A stretch of DNA of 29,565 nt from Chalciporus piperatus. Taxonomy: Eukaryota > Basidiomycota > Agaricomycetes > Boletales > Boletaceae. Made by a program: the position numbers and the translations under genes. Shown here one piece after another: positions 1 through 7,655 of this stretch. The stretch lies in contig JBBPTG010000282.1 of NCBI GenBank assembly GCA_038093975.1, positions 1 through 29,565 on the forward strand, read 5' to 3'. The notes beneath the pieces are model-generated. The model was not told the DNA's origin. It searched no databases and was given only the letters and a program-made list of their open reading frames with translations. Within the stretch, counting starts at the first letter, position 1. Each line of letters begins with the position of its first letter.

Positions 1-183
1 GAAGACGAAGACGAGCGTGCGCTGGTTCAGGTGTCCTCGGATGTCGAAATGTTTGAGGAGGACGGCGAGGAAGGGGTCGAAGGGGAAGACTCTGAGCAGG
101 AGGCCGAATACGACACGGAAGATGGGAACGGCGTTGGCGAAAATGGTGAAGATGAGGACGGACATGGCAACGACACTCAGTAG
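1..183 (+). CDS. C-terminal end of an acidic protein (5' partial)
   Basis: Frame 1 is open from the first base to a TAG at 181-183 and encodes 60 residues dominated by Glu, Asp and Gly, with a Gln-stop end. Acidic, disordered tails of this kind are common at protein C-termini, and nothing here identifies the family. The opposite strand of the same stretch reads as a hydrophobic, membrane-like peptide, but that is the automatic reverse complement of GAA/GAC/GAG-rich sequence and ends without a recognisable domain. The rest of the gene lies outside the window, and the Copia relic begins within a few hundred bases downstream. The coding call is an inference from codon composition and the clean stop. 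Confidence 0.4.
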   Translation, partial: EDEDERALVQVSSDVEMFEEDGEEGVEGEDSEQEAEYDTEDGNGVGENGEDEDGHGNDTQ

Positions 184-330
184 ACTTGGACATCTGTCTG
201 GCAGCCGTAAATAAGGTGAAATGAATGCATTCGGTGGTCGCAATGATATATACAGTGGGTCTGCAACTGTCTGCGAGTGCTGCCGGCGTAAATACTGTGT
301 AGCACTGACTGTCTGATTCGTCTGGACCCA
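184..330. other. Short AT-richer spacer between the acidic tail and the Copia relic
   Basis: No coding feature is supported. The - strand integrase frame stays open through here to 177, but its composition stops looking like protein before about position 340. This stretch is therefore probably 3' flanking sequence of the + strand gene rather than retrotransposon. The exact left end of the relic cannot be fixed, because no 3' LTR or target duplication is visible. Confidence 0.3.
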
Positions 331-339
331 GATATGGAC

Positions 340-3119
340 ATAGCTGGGGGCAGGAGCAGGAAAATAACAGCTGCACGTCTGCTGCGTCTGCATGCAGACC
401 CCCCAGAGGGGTGCCTTTTTCCTGATGTTCGAACTCCTGCTACGACTTGTGCAGGAGGTCGTTCCGGAGATGGACTTCGAACTGGAGCGGCAGGGGCAGG
501 AACAGGAATAGGAACGGGAATGGGAGCAGGACGAGGGGCAGGAGCAGGAGCAGGAGGTTCCGGACCTATGTGGAGTTGACCCAAGCGGTCGACGAGATCC
601 TCGACGGAATGATCTGGAGGTATGAGATCGTCTCCCACTGGTCCTGGAAGGGCTGGAGGTACAGGAATGTTGTCCTCCTCGGATTCCTCAGGTTCCGGCT
701 GATGGAGACGTTGAGGAACAAGTCCCTCCCACTGACCCTCAGCAGGGAGATTTCTCCAAGGTGCGGAATCCACTTCAGAGATGGTTCCGGACTCATTGAA
801 GGTGACATGTCGACTGGAGATGATGGTACGGCGTTCGATATCGAGGAGCTTGTATGCCTGTTGCCCATAGGTATATCCAAGCATGATACATTTCCGTCCG
901 TGGCTCCGGAACTTTCCTCCACGCAAATCCTTCGGAATGTGAGCATAGGCAGAACATCCAAAAGGACGGAAGAGGGTCGGATCGACTTTCCGTTTGAAAA
1001 GGGTCGTTTGTAAAAGGGTCTGGTAGGGATTCGCTCCTTGGAGCGCGGACGTTGGACTCCTGGATGTAACATAGGCTGCAGTGGCCATAGCGTCAGCCCA
1101 GAAGGATTTAGGAAGTTTGGACTCCTCGAGCATGGTATTGGCGAGCGAGGATAGAGTTTGGTTCATCCGTTCCGCGAGTCCGTTTTGCTCTGGAGTATAA
1201 GGAGCAGACATCTCCTGAAGGGTTCCATCTTTCCGGAGTTGGTTCCGGAAGTCCTGTCCGGTGTACTCGCCACCCCCATCGCTCCTAAGGAACTGGACAT
1301 GCGCCTCAGACAACTCCTCCTGTTCGACCTCAGCCTTGAAGAAGGCCTTGACGTCTACCTTCCACTGGTTGTATGTGGCTAGGACATCGCTCTTCTTCTT
1401 CAGGAAGTAGATCCAAGGGAAACGGGAGAAGTCGTCGACGATTAGGAGCCAGAACCGGAATCCTTCCCTGGACTGTGGAGTTATAGGACCTCCGACATCC
1501 GTGTGGACCACTTGGAGTGCATGCGTAGCTCGGGGTCTTTCCAGTAGCTCGAACGGAAGCTTCTTCATCTTTCCAAGGACGCAGGACTCACAGAATTCCG
1601 GAGTTCCAGAAAGCGTGTCAATCCCTTGGAGTTGACCATGCCTGATCATATGCTGAATCCGTGGGATGGAGATGTGTCCCATGCGTCGATGGAGGAGGTT
1701 GATATCCACAGTGGCATGCGCAGCCTCCGAGTGAGCATCGGAGTGGCTTCCGCGTGGTACAAACCCTCCTTGTGTGTTCCAACGATGATGGGAACAGGCC
1801 CCTTCCGGATGTGGCAGATGGAGGAGTTCGCAGGAAAGAGGGTGGATAGTCCAGCATTGGACAGGCGATGGACGGAGATGAGAGAAATCCGGAAGTCTGG
1901 AATGAGGAGGACGTTGCTTAGGATGACCTCAAACGTCTTTCCTTTGACAATGGAGCGAAGTGGAACAGATCCAATTCCGATCGCGGAAACAGTGGAGTTG
2001 TCTCCGAATGATACGGGACGTGGTGGATGGAGTGGACGATATGTGCGGAACCAGGAACGGTGCGGAACCATGTGGGATGTTGCTCCAGAGTCGATGAGGA
2101 GTGAGAAGTCAGCCAGCTTGGGTTCAGACGACAGATAGGCGTGAACACGTTGGATTAGAGACTCAGATACACTCTCCTTAGCTACGTTTGCACTTTCCGG
2201 AGGTCCGGAACTTTGGTCTGGACGCTCTTCCGTCGCATTAGCCTTTTCCCTTTCCTTTCCTTTTCCCTTTCCTTTCTGTCCAGGTCCTCCGCCTTCGCGA
2301 AGCCTCTCGACCCACTTCTTGTAAGCGAAGCAGTTGGACGAGTCATGTCCATTGGACTGATGGTGCTCACACCAGGCGGAGGAGTTTCCAGGAACTCTTC
2401 CGGACGCTTTGAGGGCGGAATCAGAAGTTCCGGACGGATTTAGACGGGATTCCTCAGATAGAACACGAAGTTCGATGGTGTCGAACGTGAGTTTGTCTTT
2501 CTCAACGGTGTTGATGATGGAGGATGTGAACATGGTCCAATCCGGAGTTTTGGGAAGGGAGTTTAGGATCGATGGTGTATTGCATCCCGAGGAGTTGGCG
2601 TTGGATGGTCCGGATGGAAACGACGTGCTCAGAGATGGCAGAGGTGCCGTTCCAGGCAGTGGAGAAGAGACTGCGGAATGAATGGAAAGCGTCGGAAACG
2701 CTAGGAGTTGCATAGAGCTCCAGGAGTTTATCCCAGAGTTCCTAAGCAGTCAGGATGTTCTCCGTTTGCATCAGGATAACGTCATCCAGGTGGGTTTGGA
2801 TGATTCCGTGCGCTTTCTCATCTCGTTCCCTCCACTTCCGGATCTCCTCTGCCGTTGGACCAGTGGTAGAAGGGGTGGTGGTCGTAGCAGGAGTAGGAGT
2901 GTTTCCGGATGCGGAAGTGGACGGAGCAACTGCGGGAGTGGCTGTGCTAGAGGTTCCGGAAACTACGGATAGCGAGGGATCCGGATCCGTTCCTAGTACA
3001 ACGCCTAGAACCTTTTCGCTTCTGAGGAGGACAGTGATGCGAAGACGCCAGGTGGTGAAGTTTCTGGGTCCCATCAAGCGAGGGACTGTGGAAGTCCGGG
3101 TGGTAGTATCCGATGTCAT
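340..3119 (-). pseudogene. Copia gag-protease-integrase, broken
   Basis: Gag begins with ATG at 3119 (N-terminal part with GPRNFTTWRLRI). A TAG at 2742-2744 interrupts it, and the frame continues into a UBN2-type gag segment (ELWDKLLELYATPSVSDAF). The reading then changes frame near 2500-2600 into a segment with a CX2HX4HX4C zinc knuckle (CEHHQSNGHDSSNC) and the aspartic protease motif LLIDSGATSHM. A second frame change near 1700 enters the GAG-pre-integrase zinc region (HRRMGH then CESC) and the integrase core. The likely DDE residues are in HTDVGGP, RSDGGGEY and EQNGLAERMN. After the core come acidic and Pro-rich sequences, then the frame loses protein character. No reverse transcriptase follows. 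Domain identities are secure; the exact frameshift positions are estimates. Confidence 0.85.
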
Positions 3120-3124
3120 GATTA

Positions 3125-3174
3125 TGACAGGTGACAGATGACAGGTGACAAGACAGTTTGATCGACAGGTGACA
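3125..3174. repeat. TGACAGR heptad repeat in the retrotransposon leader
   Basis: Four TGACA motifs start at 3125, 3132, 3139 and 3146, exactly 7 bases apart, and another GACAGGTGACA follows at 3164-3174. The array lies between the gag start codon (3119) and the primer binding site, so it would be in the 5' leader of the element RNA. It may be simple slippage, or it may be a leader structure or packaging signal; nothing here decides. Confidence 0.7.
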
Positions 3175-3307
3175 GGAGATGGTTCCTATGTCGGAGTGAT
3201 CTGAGGATGTCTAGAATGGTTCGGAAACGGGCCGGAAGGGCGCGGGAAAATTGCGCGAAAGTGGATAGAGTCAAGGGACTCGGAGTCGTTGGGCAAGAGG
3301 ACCGTTT

Positions 3308-3340
3308 GCTGCTAGTGGGCGCTAGCCAGGGCTCATAACC
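3308..3340 (-). other. Primer binding site complementary to initiator tRNA-Met
   Basis: On the + strand the bases CAGGGCTCATAACC at 3327-3340 equal the anticodon arm of fungal initiator tRNA-Met (CAU anticodon). The preceding bases (AGTGGGCGCTAGC) resemble its D-arm side. On the element's own strand this is therefore the complement of the 5' half of the tRNA. Priming by a half tRNA cleaved in the anticodon loop is established for Drosophila copia and relatives. The site ends exactly where a TG, the canonical LTR terminus, begins at 3341. Confidence 0.75.
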
Positions 3341-3876
3341 TGTGAAAACTAAACGAACTCAGCCGATGCCTAAGAGAGGCGGAAACGACTATATTCACCT
3401 AAACGAACTAGGTACAACTCAAATAAGTAAAGGAACTAAGTAAAGAAAGTAAATACTCACCTCAGCCGATGCCTAAGAGAGGCGGAAACGACTGAGGTGC
3501 TCTGGAAGTGAGACGAGGAGTTTAAGTAAATGGGTGGAGATGTGCTCGGAACGATCCGACATGATTCCGGTCCGGAATGACCGATTCCGGGTGCAAAAGG
3601 ATCAAGGAATGTCAAGGACTTGACATGGATAAGAATAGAAAGGGTGAATGGTGAACAGAGATGTCACGAAAGGGAATAGACAAGTGAATGACATATAGGA
3701 GAACATACGAATGTAAAAGGGATCCGTTCCAATTAATCCGGAGATGTTTCCGTGCGTTCCGGACATCAGAAACGTCGGATTAAACACGGAATGCATCCGG
3801 AAGTATCCGGAAACGGATAGGGGCTATCCGGAAGCGGAAAGGAGCGGATAGACACGGATTGGACTATATTTTGACA
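3341..3876 (-). repeat. 5' LTR of the Copia relic (outer end tentative)
   Basis: The inner end is well placed by the adjoining primer binding site and the TG at 3341-3342. The outer end is set at a CA at 3875-3876, after which TCCGGA motifs stop, but no second LTR exists in the window to confirm it. The stretch holds a 33-bp direct repeat (3358-3390 and 3461-3493), a TGTCAAG/CTTGACA inverted repeat at 3610-3625, and several TCCGGA motifs between 3540 and 3840. No protein-coding potential is seen. Confidence 0.45.
3358..3493. repeat. 33-bp direct repeat pair inside the LTR
   Basis: The 33 bases at 3358-3390 are repeated identically at 3461-3493, start to start 103 bases. Each copy starts CTCAGCCGATGCCTAAGAGA and can fold a small GCC...GGC hairpin. 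The second copy is followed by GAG, so its outer bases CTCAG/CTGAG are complementary. Duplicated blocks in LTRs are often enhancer-like or come from slippage. Confidence 0.85.
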
Positions 3877-3936
3877 TCCTTGACGTGCGCTCCAGGGCTC
3901 GCTATGCCTGCTGTTCCTGACCTTCCGTATATATAG

Positions 3937-4423
3937 ATGTCAGCAGTTGTCTCGCCTGACGCCAGCGGTCCTTCGACCATCCCTAACCATGATTTTCTTG
4001 ATGTGGGCTTGCGTACTATACACGTCTCCTGTCCGATTCCTCCTGCTGACGATCATTAGACCCCCGAACCACGTCGACCTGCCCTCCAAGATCGCTTGCC
4101 AGCGAGAGATAACCGTCCCCGCGTGCAGCAGAATAATTCAGCACTCCCTTGGCGGTGGTGGAAGAGAATCCCTCGCCTAGTATTCAATCGAGTGCACTCA
4201 ATATATCCAGGATACGCGCCGCCAGTAAGCTAATCACTTCCCCGCTCGTCACGAATACTCAACTCTGTCTCTCGAACAGCGTACGTACGTCGCGTCGGTG
4301 AATGATGACAGTGTACATTCGCGTACTCGGACGACGCCCACTCCACCTGGAGATGACCCACCGCTCACCATCATTGTCGAATCCTCTTCCTTCGAATCCT
4401 CTTCCGGAGAGGAGAGCACTTGA
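3937..4423 (+). CDS. Possible small three-exon gene, unknown function
   Basis: Three blocks with protein-like composition join in phase 0. Exon 3937-4002 starts with ATG. Intron 4003-4059 starts GTGGGC, has a good CTGAC branch site and ends CATTAG. Exon 4060-4224 is rich in Pro and Arg. Intron 4225-4279 runs GTAAGC to ACAG. Exon 4280-4423 is Thr/Pro/Ser/Glu-rich (TRTTPTPPGDDPPLTIIVES) and ends in TGA. The product would be about 124 residues with no recognised domain. A further open frame to 4670, ending in a coding-looking stretch (SPMPPVSQDILELSAVV), may be a frame-disrupted continuation. A TATA-like GTATATATAG lies directly before the ATG, closer than a normal TATA box, so the start is doubtful. 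This could also be a gene relic. Confidence 0.3.
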
Positions 4424-4893
4424 GGGTTCGAGGGATACTCCCGCGGCTGACCTCGAGGTTGGTCAAGTTGGATGTTGTGGTCTGTTGACTCGTCGACGGC
4501 TTGAGCCTAGAGCACCCGCAGCTCGGGGGCGACGAGATCATGTTCCCCAGGCCGTCGAGAGGATTTCGCGCGGTACTTCTCCACTTGACTCCGGCAACAC
4601 ACCCATCCCCGTACATTCCCCCATGCCCCCTGTATCTCAGGACATTCTGGAGCTCTCCGCCGTTGTATGAATGACAAATACACCTCATGCTTGACCGCCG
4701 TATGGCTACTATGCATTGTGTCATGGAAAGAATGTTACGAGCACAGTGACTTGCCACTCACAGCATGATATGAGATAGGTATATTCCATGCCAGTACTAC
4801 GTGGCGTCATTGGCTGCACACCGGTGACATGGTATCAAAGTCAAGTTGAACGTTTCAACTTTCAGCCTCCCATGTCCACCAATTACCAACGGA

Positions 4894-5172
4894 GTATCAG
4901 CCGTGACAGTACTCTTCTACAGAATCTTGCATTTGCTTCTCCTGCTTGGTACTCTCGCCTCATTCATCTTGAAACGGTCGAGCTGCCAACCGTCTGTGAG
5001 TTGCTGTTCTTCGGTATGACCGCTGCGTTGTCATTTCAGTTCGCTTGTTTTTGGAGCCACCGTCTATGTGCTCCTGTGGATGGGGTGGTTCTTGATTTGC
5101 TGCTATCTCGTACACGTTAGTTTCATTCTATTTGAGTTCTGTCAGCCCGAGGAAGAGCACTCATTTGTATGA
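4894..5172 (+). pseudogene. Decayed tandem copy of the downstream membrane-protein gene
   Basis: One frame from 4894 reads VSAVTVLFYRILHLLLLLGT, which parallels the start of the intact neighbour (MSAISTTCIFFKTLAFTAIM). An intron-like GTGAGT...TTTCAG at about 5004-5048 follows. The next block then reads VYVLLWMGWFLICCYLVHV, matching the neighbour's FFVLGYYAWFLLCCYLAHV; the WFL(L/I)CCYL(A/V)HV core is nearly identical. Both copies even have TTTCAGTTCG at the acceptor. The two blocks of this copy cannot be joined in frame across the intron, and most of the middle of the protein is missing. It is therefore called a pseudogene. Frame ends at TGA 5170-5172. Confidence 0.5.
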
Positions 5173-5296
5173 CGTCAAGCGAGAGTTGGATGGCCATGAT
5201 GTCATGAAGAACGCACCAAGTACTTAGACCACCGTCTTAAGTACCACCATCTCGACTCTCCCGCCATCCAACCTGACCCGCTCCAAGTCCTCATCC

Positions 5297-5986
5297 ATGT
5301 CCGCCATCTCTACGACATGTATTTTCTTCAAAACACTCGCCTTCACCGCCATCATGATGCTACTCAGCATCGCTCCTCCCCTCTGGGTGCGCTCCGTCCT
5401 CGAGCAATCTCGCCTCAGCGAGAACCCGCTCAGCATCGCAACCAGCACCTCCATCGCTTTTGGAACGTCCCTCTTCGTCTTACTCTGGGGCGGCTTCTTT
5501 CGCCTCAACACGTCTCTCCCACCGCGCCCGACGTTCTTCCTCTTCCAATCCAGTAGCTTCGATCCCATCTTTTCGTGGTTCTATTATCTCGTCAAGACCT
5601 CGCATCCGGGTATGCAAGGGATCTGTAAGTTCCTTTTTCTTTTTCTTTTGTTTTCGACGGACGATTCGAGTCGTTGACGCGCGCTGTTGTCTGGGTGGGT
5701 TTCAGTTCGTCGACCACTCCTGATGTCGTTCTTTGTCCTCGGGTACTACGCGTGGTTTCTGCTGTGCTGCTACCTCGCGCACGTCGTCGAGGGGGATAGG
5801 AGGGAAAGGTGGCTGGCGTTGCCCCCAAACTGGTTGAAGCCAACGAGTTGGCAGGGGGTCGTTTCTGATGAAGAAGACATTGTTGAAAAGGGCTTCGGGT
5901 CCGACCTTGAAAGGCCTGGGGAACACTCGGACGACTCGGACGGTTCCGTCGTCAAGGTTTCGCCAGATTCACCTTCGATAGTATAG
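5297..5986 (+). CDS. Small multi-pass membrane protein, unknown function
   Basis: Exon 1 is 5297-5624, intron 5625-5705 (GTAAGT...TTTCAG, 81 bases), exon 2 5706-5986; the product is 202 residues. Three hydrophobic segments are clear, at about residues 8-28, 46-65 and 112-134, with Leu, Phe, Tyr and two adjacent Cys in the last (WFLLCCYLAHV). A fourth, weaker one lies near the SFDPIFSWFYYLV stretch. The C-terminal tail is hydrophilic and rich in Asp, Glu and Ser, so it is probably cytosolic and perhaps phosphorylated. I do not recognise the family. A decayed copy lies just upstream. The stop codon (5984-5986) overlaps the 9-bp target duplication of the transposon-like element that follows, so the original 3' UTR now lies 1.66 kb away, beyond 7655. 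Confidence 0.75.
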
Positions 5987-5993
5987 ATCCGTT
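5985..5993. repeat. Left copy of a 9-bp target site duplication
   Basis: AGATCCGTT at 5985-5993 is repeated exactly at 7647-7655, immediately outside the two terminal inverted repeats. The first two bases of this copy (AG) are the end of the TAG stop codon of the membrane-protein gene. Confidence 0.85.
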
Positions 5994-6045
5994 AGGGAAT
6001 GCTATTCTCCCACCTCGTATCGGACGCAAGGTCACGTGACACCGA
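5994..6045 (+). repeat. Left terminal inverted repeat
   Basis: Begins AGGGAATGCTATTCTCCCAC and ends with CACGTGACACCGA. It matches the reverse complement of 7595-7646 at 51 of 52 positions; the difference is T at 6003. It contains the perfect palindrome GTCACGTGAC, an E-box-type core. Confidence 0.9.
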
Positions 6046-6663
6046 ACCAGTTCGTCTCGTGTGTGGAGGAGTGAGCTTGAGAGTCAGGGCTAGGAGTGTT
6101 GCTGAAGATATTGTATTCGGGTATATAGTACTTCAGTAATATGAGGTATAATACTGCTGAGACTACACATGAAAGTATGGGCATCCATCCGCGCGATTCG
6201 TGGGTTCAATGGGTCGTCTGGCGTGATGGGGATATGGTGATGGTGATGGCCTAGGTGAGTCTTTGATGAACCTGCGCGTGTAGTGCTGGTTCTGACGCGT
6301 TTCTTCGTCCGCTCCTAGCGTCTTCGTTTCGACTCGTTGTGAGTCGCTATCGGCGTTGCTCGTTGCGTTGCGTCACGGTCGCGTTCGGCATCATTTTCAC
6401 CGCTCTGCAACTCCCCTGTCTCTCGACATCTCGTTTTTCGTCGACCTGGCGAGCTCACGGCCGCACGGCTCCGTTCGTGCGCCTGTGCGATCACACCGCG
6501 CATTCGACTCTTCGTCGTCGTCGCACTCGCTCGTTCGGGTTTGGGGTTCGTTCATTGGGACTATGCAGGTGCGTCGTCTTCGTTCGTCGCGTCGTACTGA
6601 CCATGGTCTTCGTCCCTCGACATCGATCGCTCGACTGACCTCAACGCCCTTGATCGACACATG

Positions 6664-7095
6664 TCAGCGTGTTTCATCGTTCTCCCATTCATCCAGCTTG
6701 TCTGTGAGCCTCCCAGCGTCCTCCTCGACGATCTCCGTGTATCTGCGGGCGCGGGCGGTGCTTCCCGCTCGTTTGCAATTGGTTTTGCCCTCGACCTGTA
6801 CAACTTCGGGATCGCTCGACACGATCGTTTTGACTCTCGACAACCCCAACTCCACCACACGCCCGTCGAAAGGCTCTTTCCGCCGTGTTTCTTCGCGGCT
6901 GGGTGTGCTTTCAGCGTCGTTCGACTTGTGCAGCGTGCTTGTCTAGCATGCGCGAACAACTCCGTTTGTCGTCGTCGTCATCCGCGGTTTCCCCTTGAGC
7001 GGCACGCTCTGGGGATTGTTAGGCGAGTCTTCGTTCGCATTTGCGTCAACGGACACATTTGCTGTGGTTGTCGCAGCAGTCTCGTCTGTGGACAT
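6664..7095 (-). pseudogene. Decayed ORF 1 inside the TIR element
   Basis: From ATG at 7095 a single frame runs 143 codons to TGA at 6664-6666, with one internal TAG (6943-6945). The translation is hydrophilic and protein-like (DAESTPSREETRRKEPFDG, then RRYTEIVEEDAGRLTDKLDE). The + strand reading of the same DNA is a monotonous Ser/Arg mix, which favours the - strand. No family is recognised. It may be the N-terminal part of a transposon protein or a captured host fragment. Confidence 0.4.
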
Positions 7096-7396
7096 CTCCG
7101 CTCAACCTGATTCGAATAATTGCCCATTGTGGGCGTCGGCCGTGGTCGCGATTGCTACGTCGGATGTCATCGACTCTCCCGGCCCCAGCCCTGTCGCCCA
7201 CCACTTCTTCGACCTCCTCGTATGATTCCGTCTCGCTTGGGGTCTTCTCTCGCATTGTAGCTTTCGACACCTACCACGCGCCCTCTACACCCTTGATCTC
7301 GCTCGCAATTTCATCACCTTCGTCGGATGGCATTGACGACTCGTCTGGTCGTGTTTCATGGCGGCTGGACGCGCTTTCAGCGTCGTTCCGACGCAT
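7046..7396 (-). pseudogene. Decayed ORF 2 inside the TIR element, related to ORF 1
   Basis: From ATG at 7396 a frame with one internal TAG runs to the stop at 7046-7048. It contains NDAESASSRHETR, which parallels NDAESTPSREETR in ORF 1. Later it has a Glu-rich block (ETESYEEVEEVVGDRAGAG) resembling ORF 1's YTEIVEEDAGR. At DNA level the shared part is visible as GCTTTCAGCGTCGTTC at about 6908-6923 and 7373-7388. The two ORFs look like an ancient internal duplication. They overlap slightly in different frames, so at most one frame was used in the overlap. Confidence 0.35.
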
Positions 7397-7573
7397 TTCA
7401 CTCGTCGATCGGTTTCGTCAACGAGTATTTTTGATCTGGTGGCTTGGTGGGGTCTCTGGTGAGTATGTGTGGTCGCTGTCTTCGTTCGAACGACTGATGG
7501 GCGGTGGCTGGTGGCTGGTCGGAGGCTCGGACACAGTCGGACACTGATGTACTGATGTCTGGCAATCAACAAA

Positions 7574-7609
7574 GTCACATGACACCGAACCGACTCGGTG
7601 TCACGTGAC
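7574..7609. repeat. Extra inverted copy of the inner TIR end (hairpin)
   Basis: GTCACATGACACCGA (7574-7588) and TCGGTGTCACGTGAC (7595-7609) are inverted repeats with one mismatch, around a 6-base loop. The second arm is the inner end of the right TIR, so the right end of the element carries an additional inverted copy that the left end lacks. Confidence 0.8.
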
Positions 7610-7646
7610 CTTGCGTCCGATACGAGGTGGGAGAATTGCATTCCCT
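7595..7646 (-). repeat. Right terminal inverted repeat
   Basis: Reverse complement of the left repeat with one mismatch. It is followed at once by the right copy of the 9-bp duplication (7647-7655). Confidence 0.9.
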
Positions 7647-7655
7647 AGATCCGTT

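Larger units (their letters stand above)
300..3876 (-). mobile_element. Truncated Ty1/Copia LTR retrotransposon relic
   Basis: Reading on the - strand, the order is 5' LTR (3341 upward), primer binding site (3308-3340), a short leader, gag, protease and integrase. This is the Copia order, because integrase precedes the place where reverse transcriptase should be. Reverse transcriptase and RNase H are absent: coding similarity ends in a Pro-rich linker after integrase at about 340-580, and no second LTR is found. At least one stop codon and two frame changes break the polyprotein, so the copy is dead. The palindrome TCCGGA recurs about 25 times between 460 and 3840. Both outer ends are approximate. 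The right end is set at the last base of a possible TG...CA LTR. Confidence 0.85.
5994..7646. mobile_element. 1653-bp TIR element, Mutator-like by its 9-bp duplication
   Basis: The element is bounded by 52-bp terminal inverted repeats with one mismatch and by identical 9-bp flanking repeats. This geometry fits Mutator-like elements (long TIRs, 9-bp duplications) better than hAT (8 bp) or Tc1/mariner (TA). If one more base is counted in the TIR, a 7-bp duplication is the alternative. The interior holds no intact transposase, but the - strand carries two decayed, mutually similar ORFs, and CG-rich sequence such as repeated TCGTCG. The near-identical TIRs and perfect duplication suggest a recent insertion of a non-autonomous copy. 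The superfamily assignment is inferred from the duplication length alone. Confidence 0.75.

Noticed and set aside
1..176. A hydrophobic, membrane-like peptide on the - strand
   Set aside because: It is the mirror of an acidic + strand frame (GAA/GAC/GAG read backwards gives Phe/Val/Leu) and leads to no domain; the + strand has a clean stop.
4830..4840. TGGTATCAAAG, resembling a plant-type Copia primer binding site after ...ACA
   Set aside because: No LTR pair and no gag follows; the downstream frame belongs to the decayed membrane-protein copy. Taken as chance.
6356..6946. 196-codon + strand ORF inside the TIR element
   Set aside because: Ser/Arg-rich, repetitive translation; the - strand frames of the same DNA look more protein-like.
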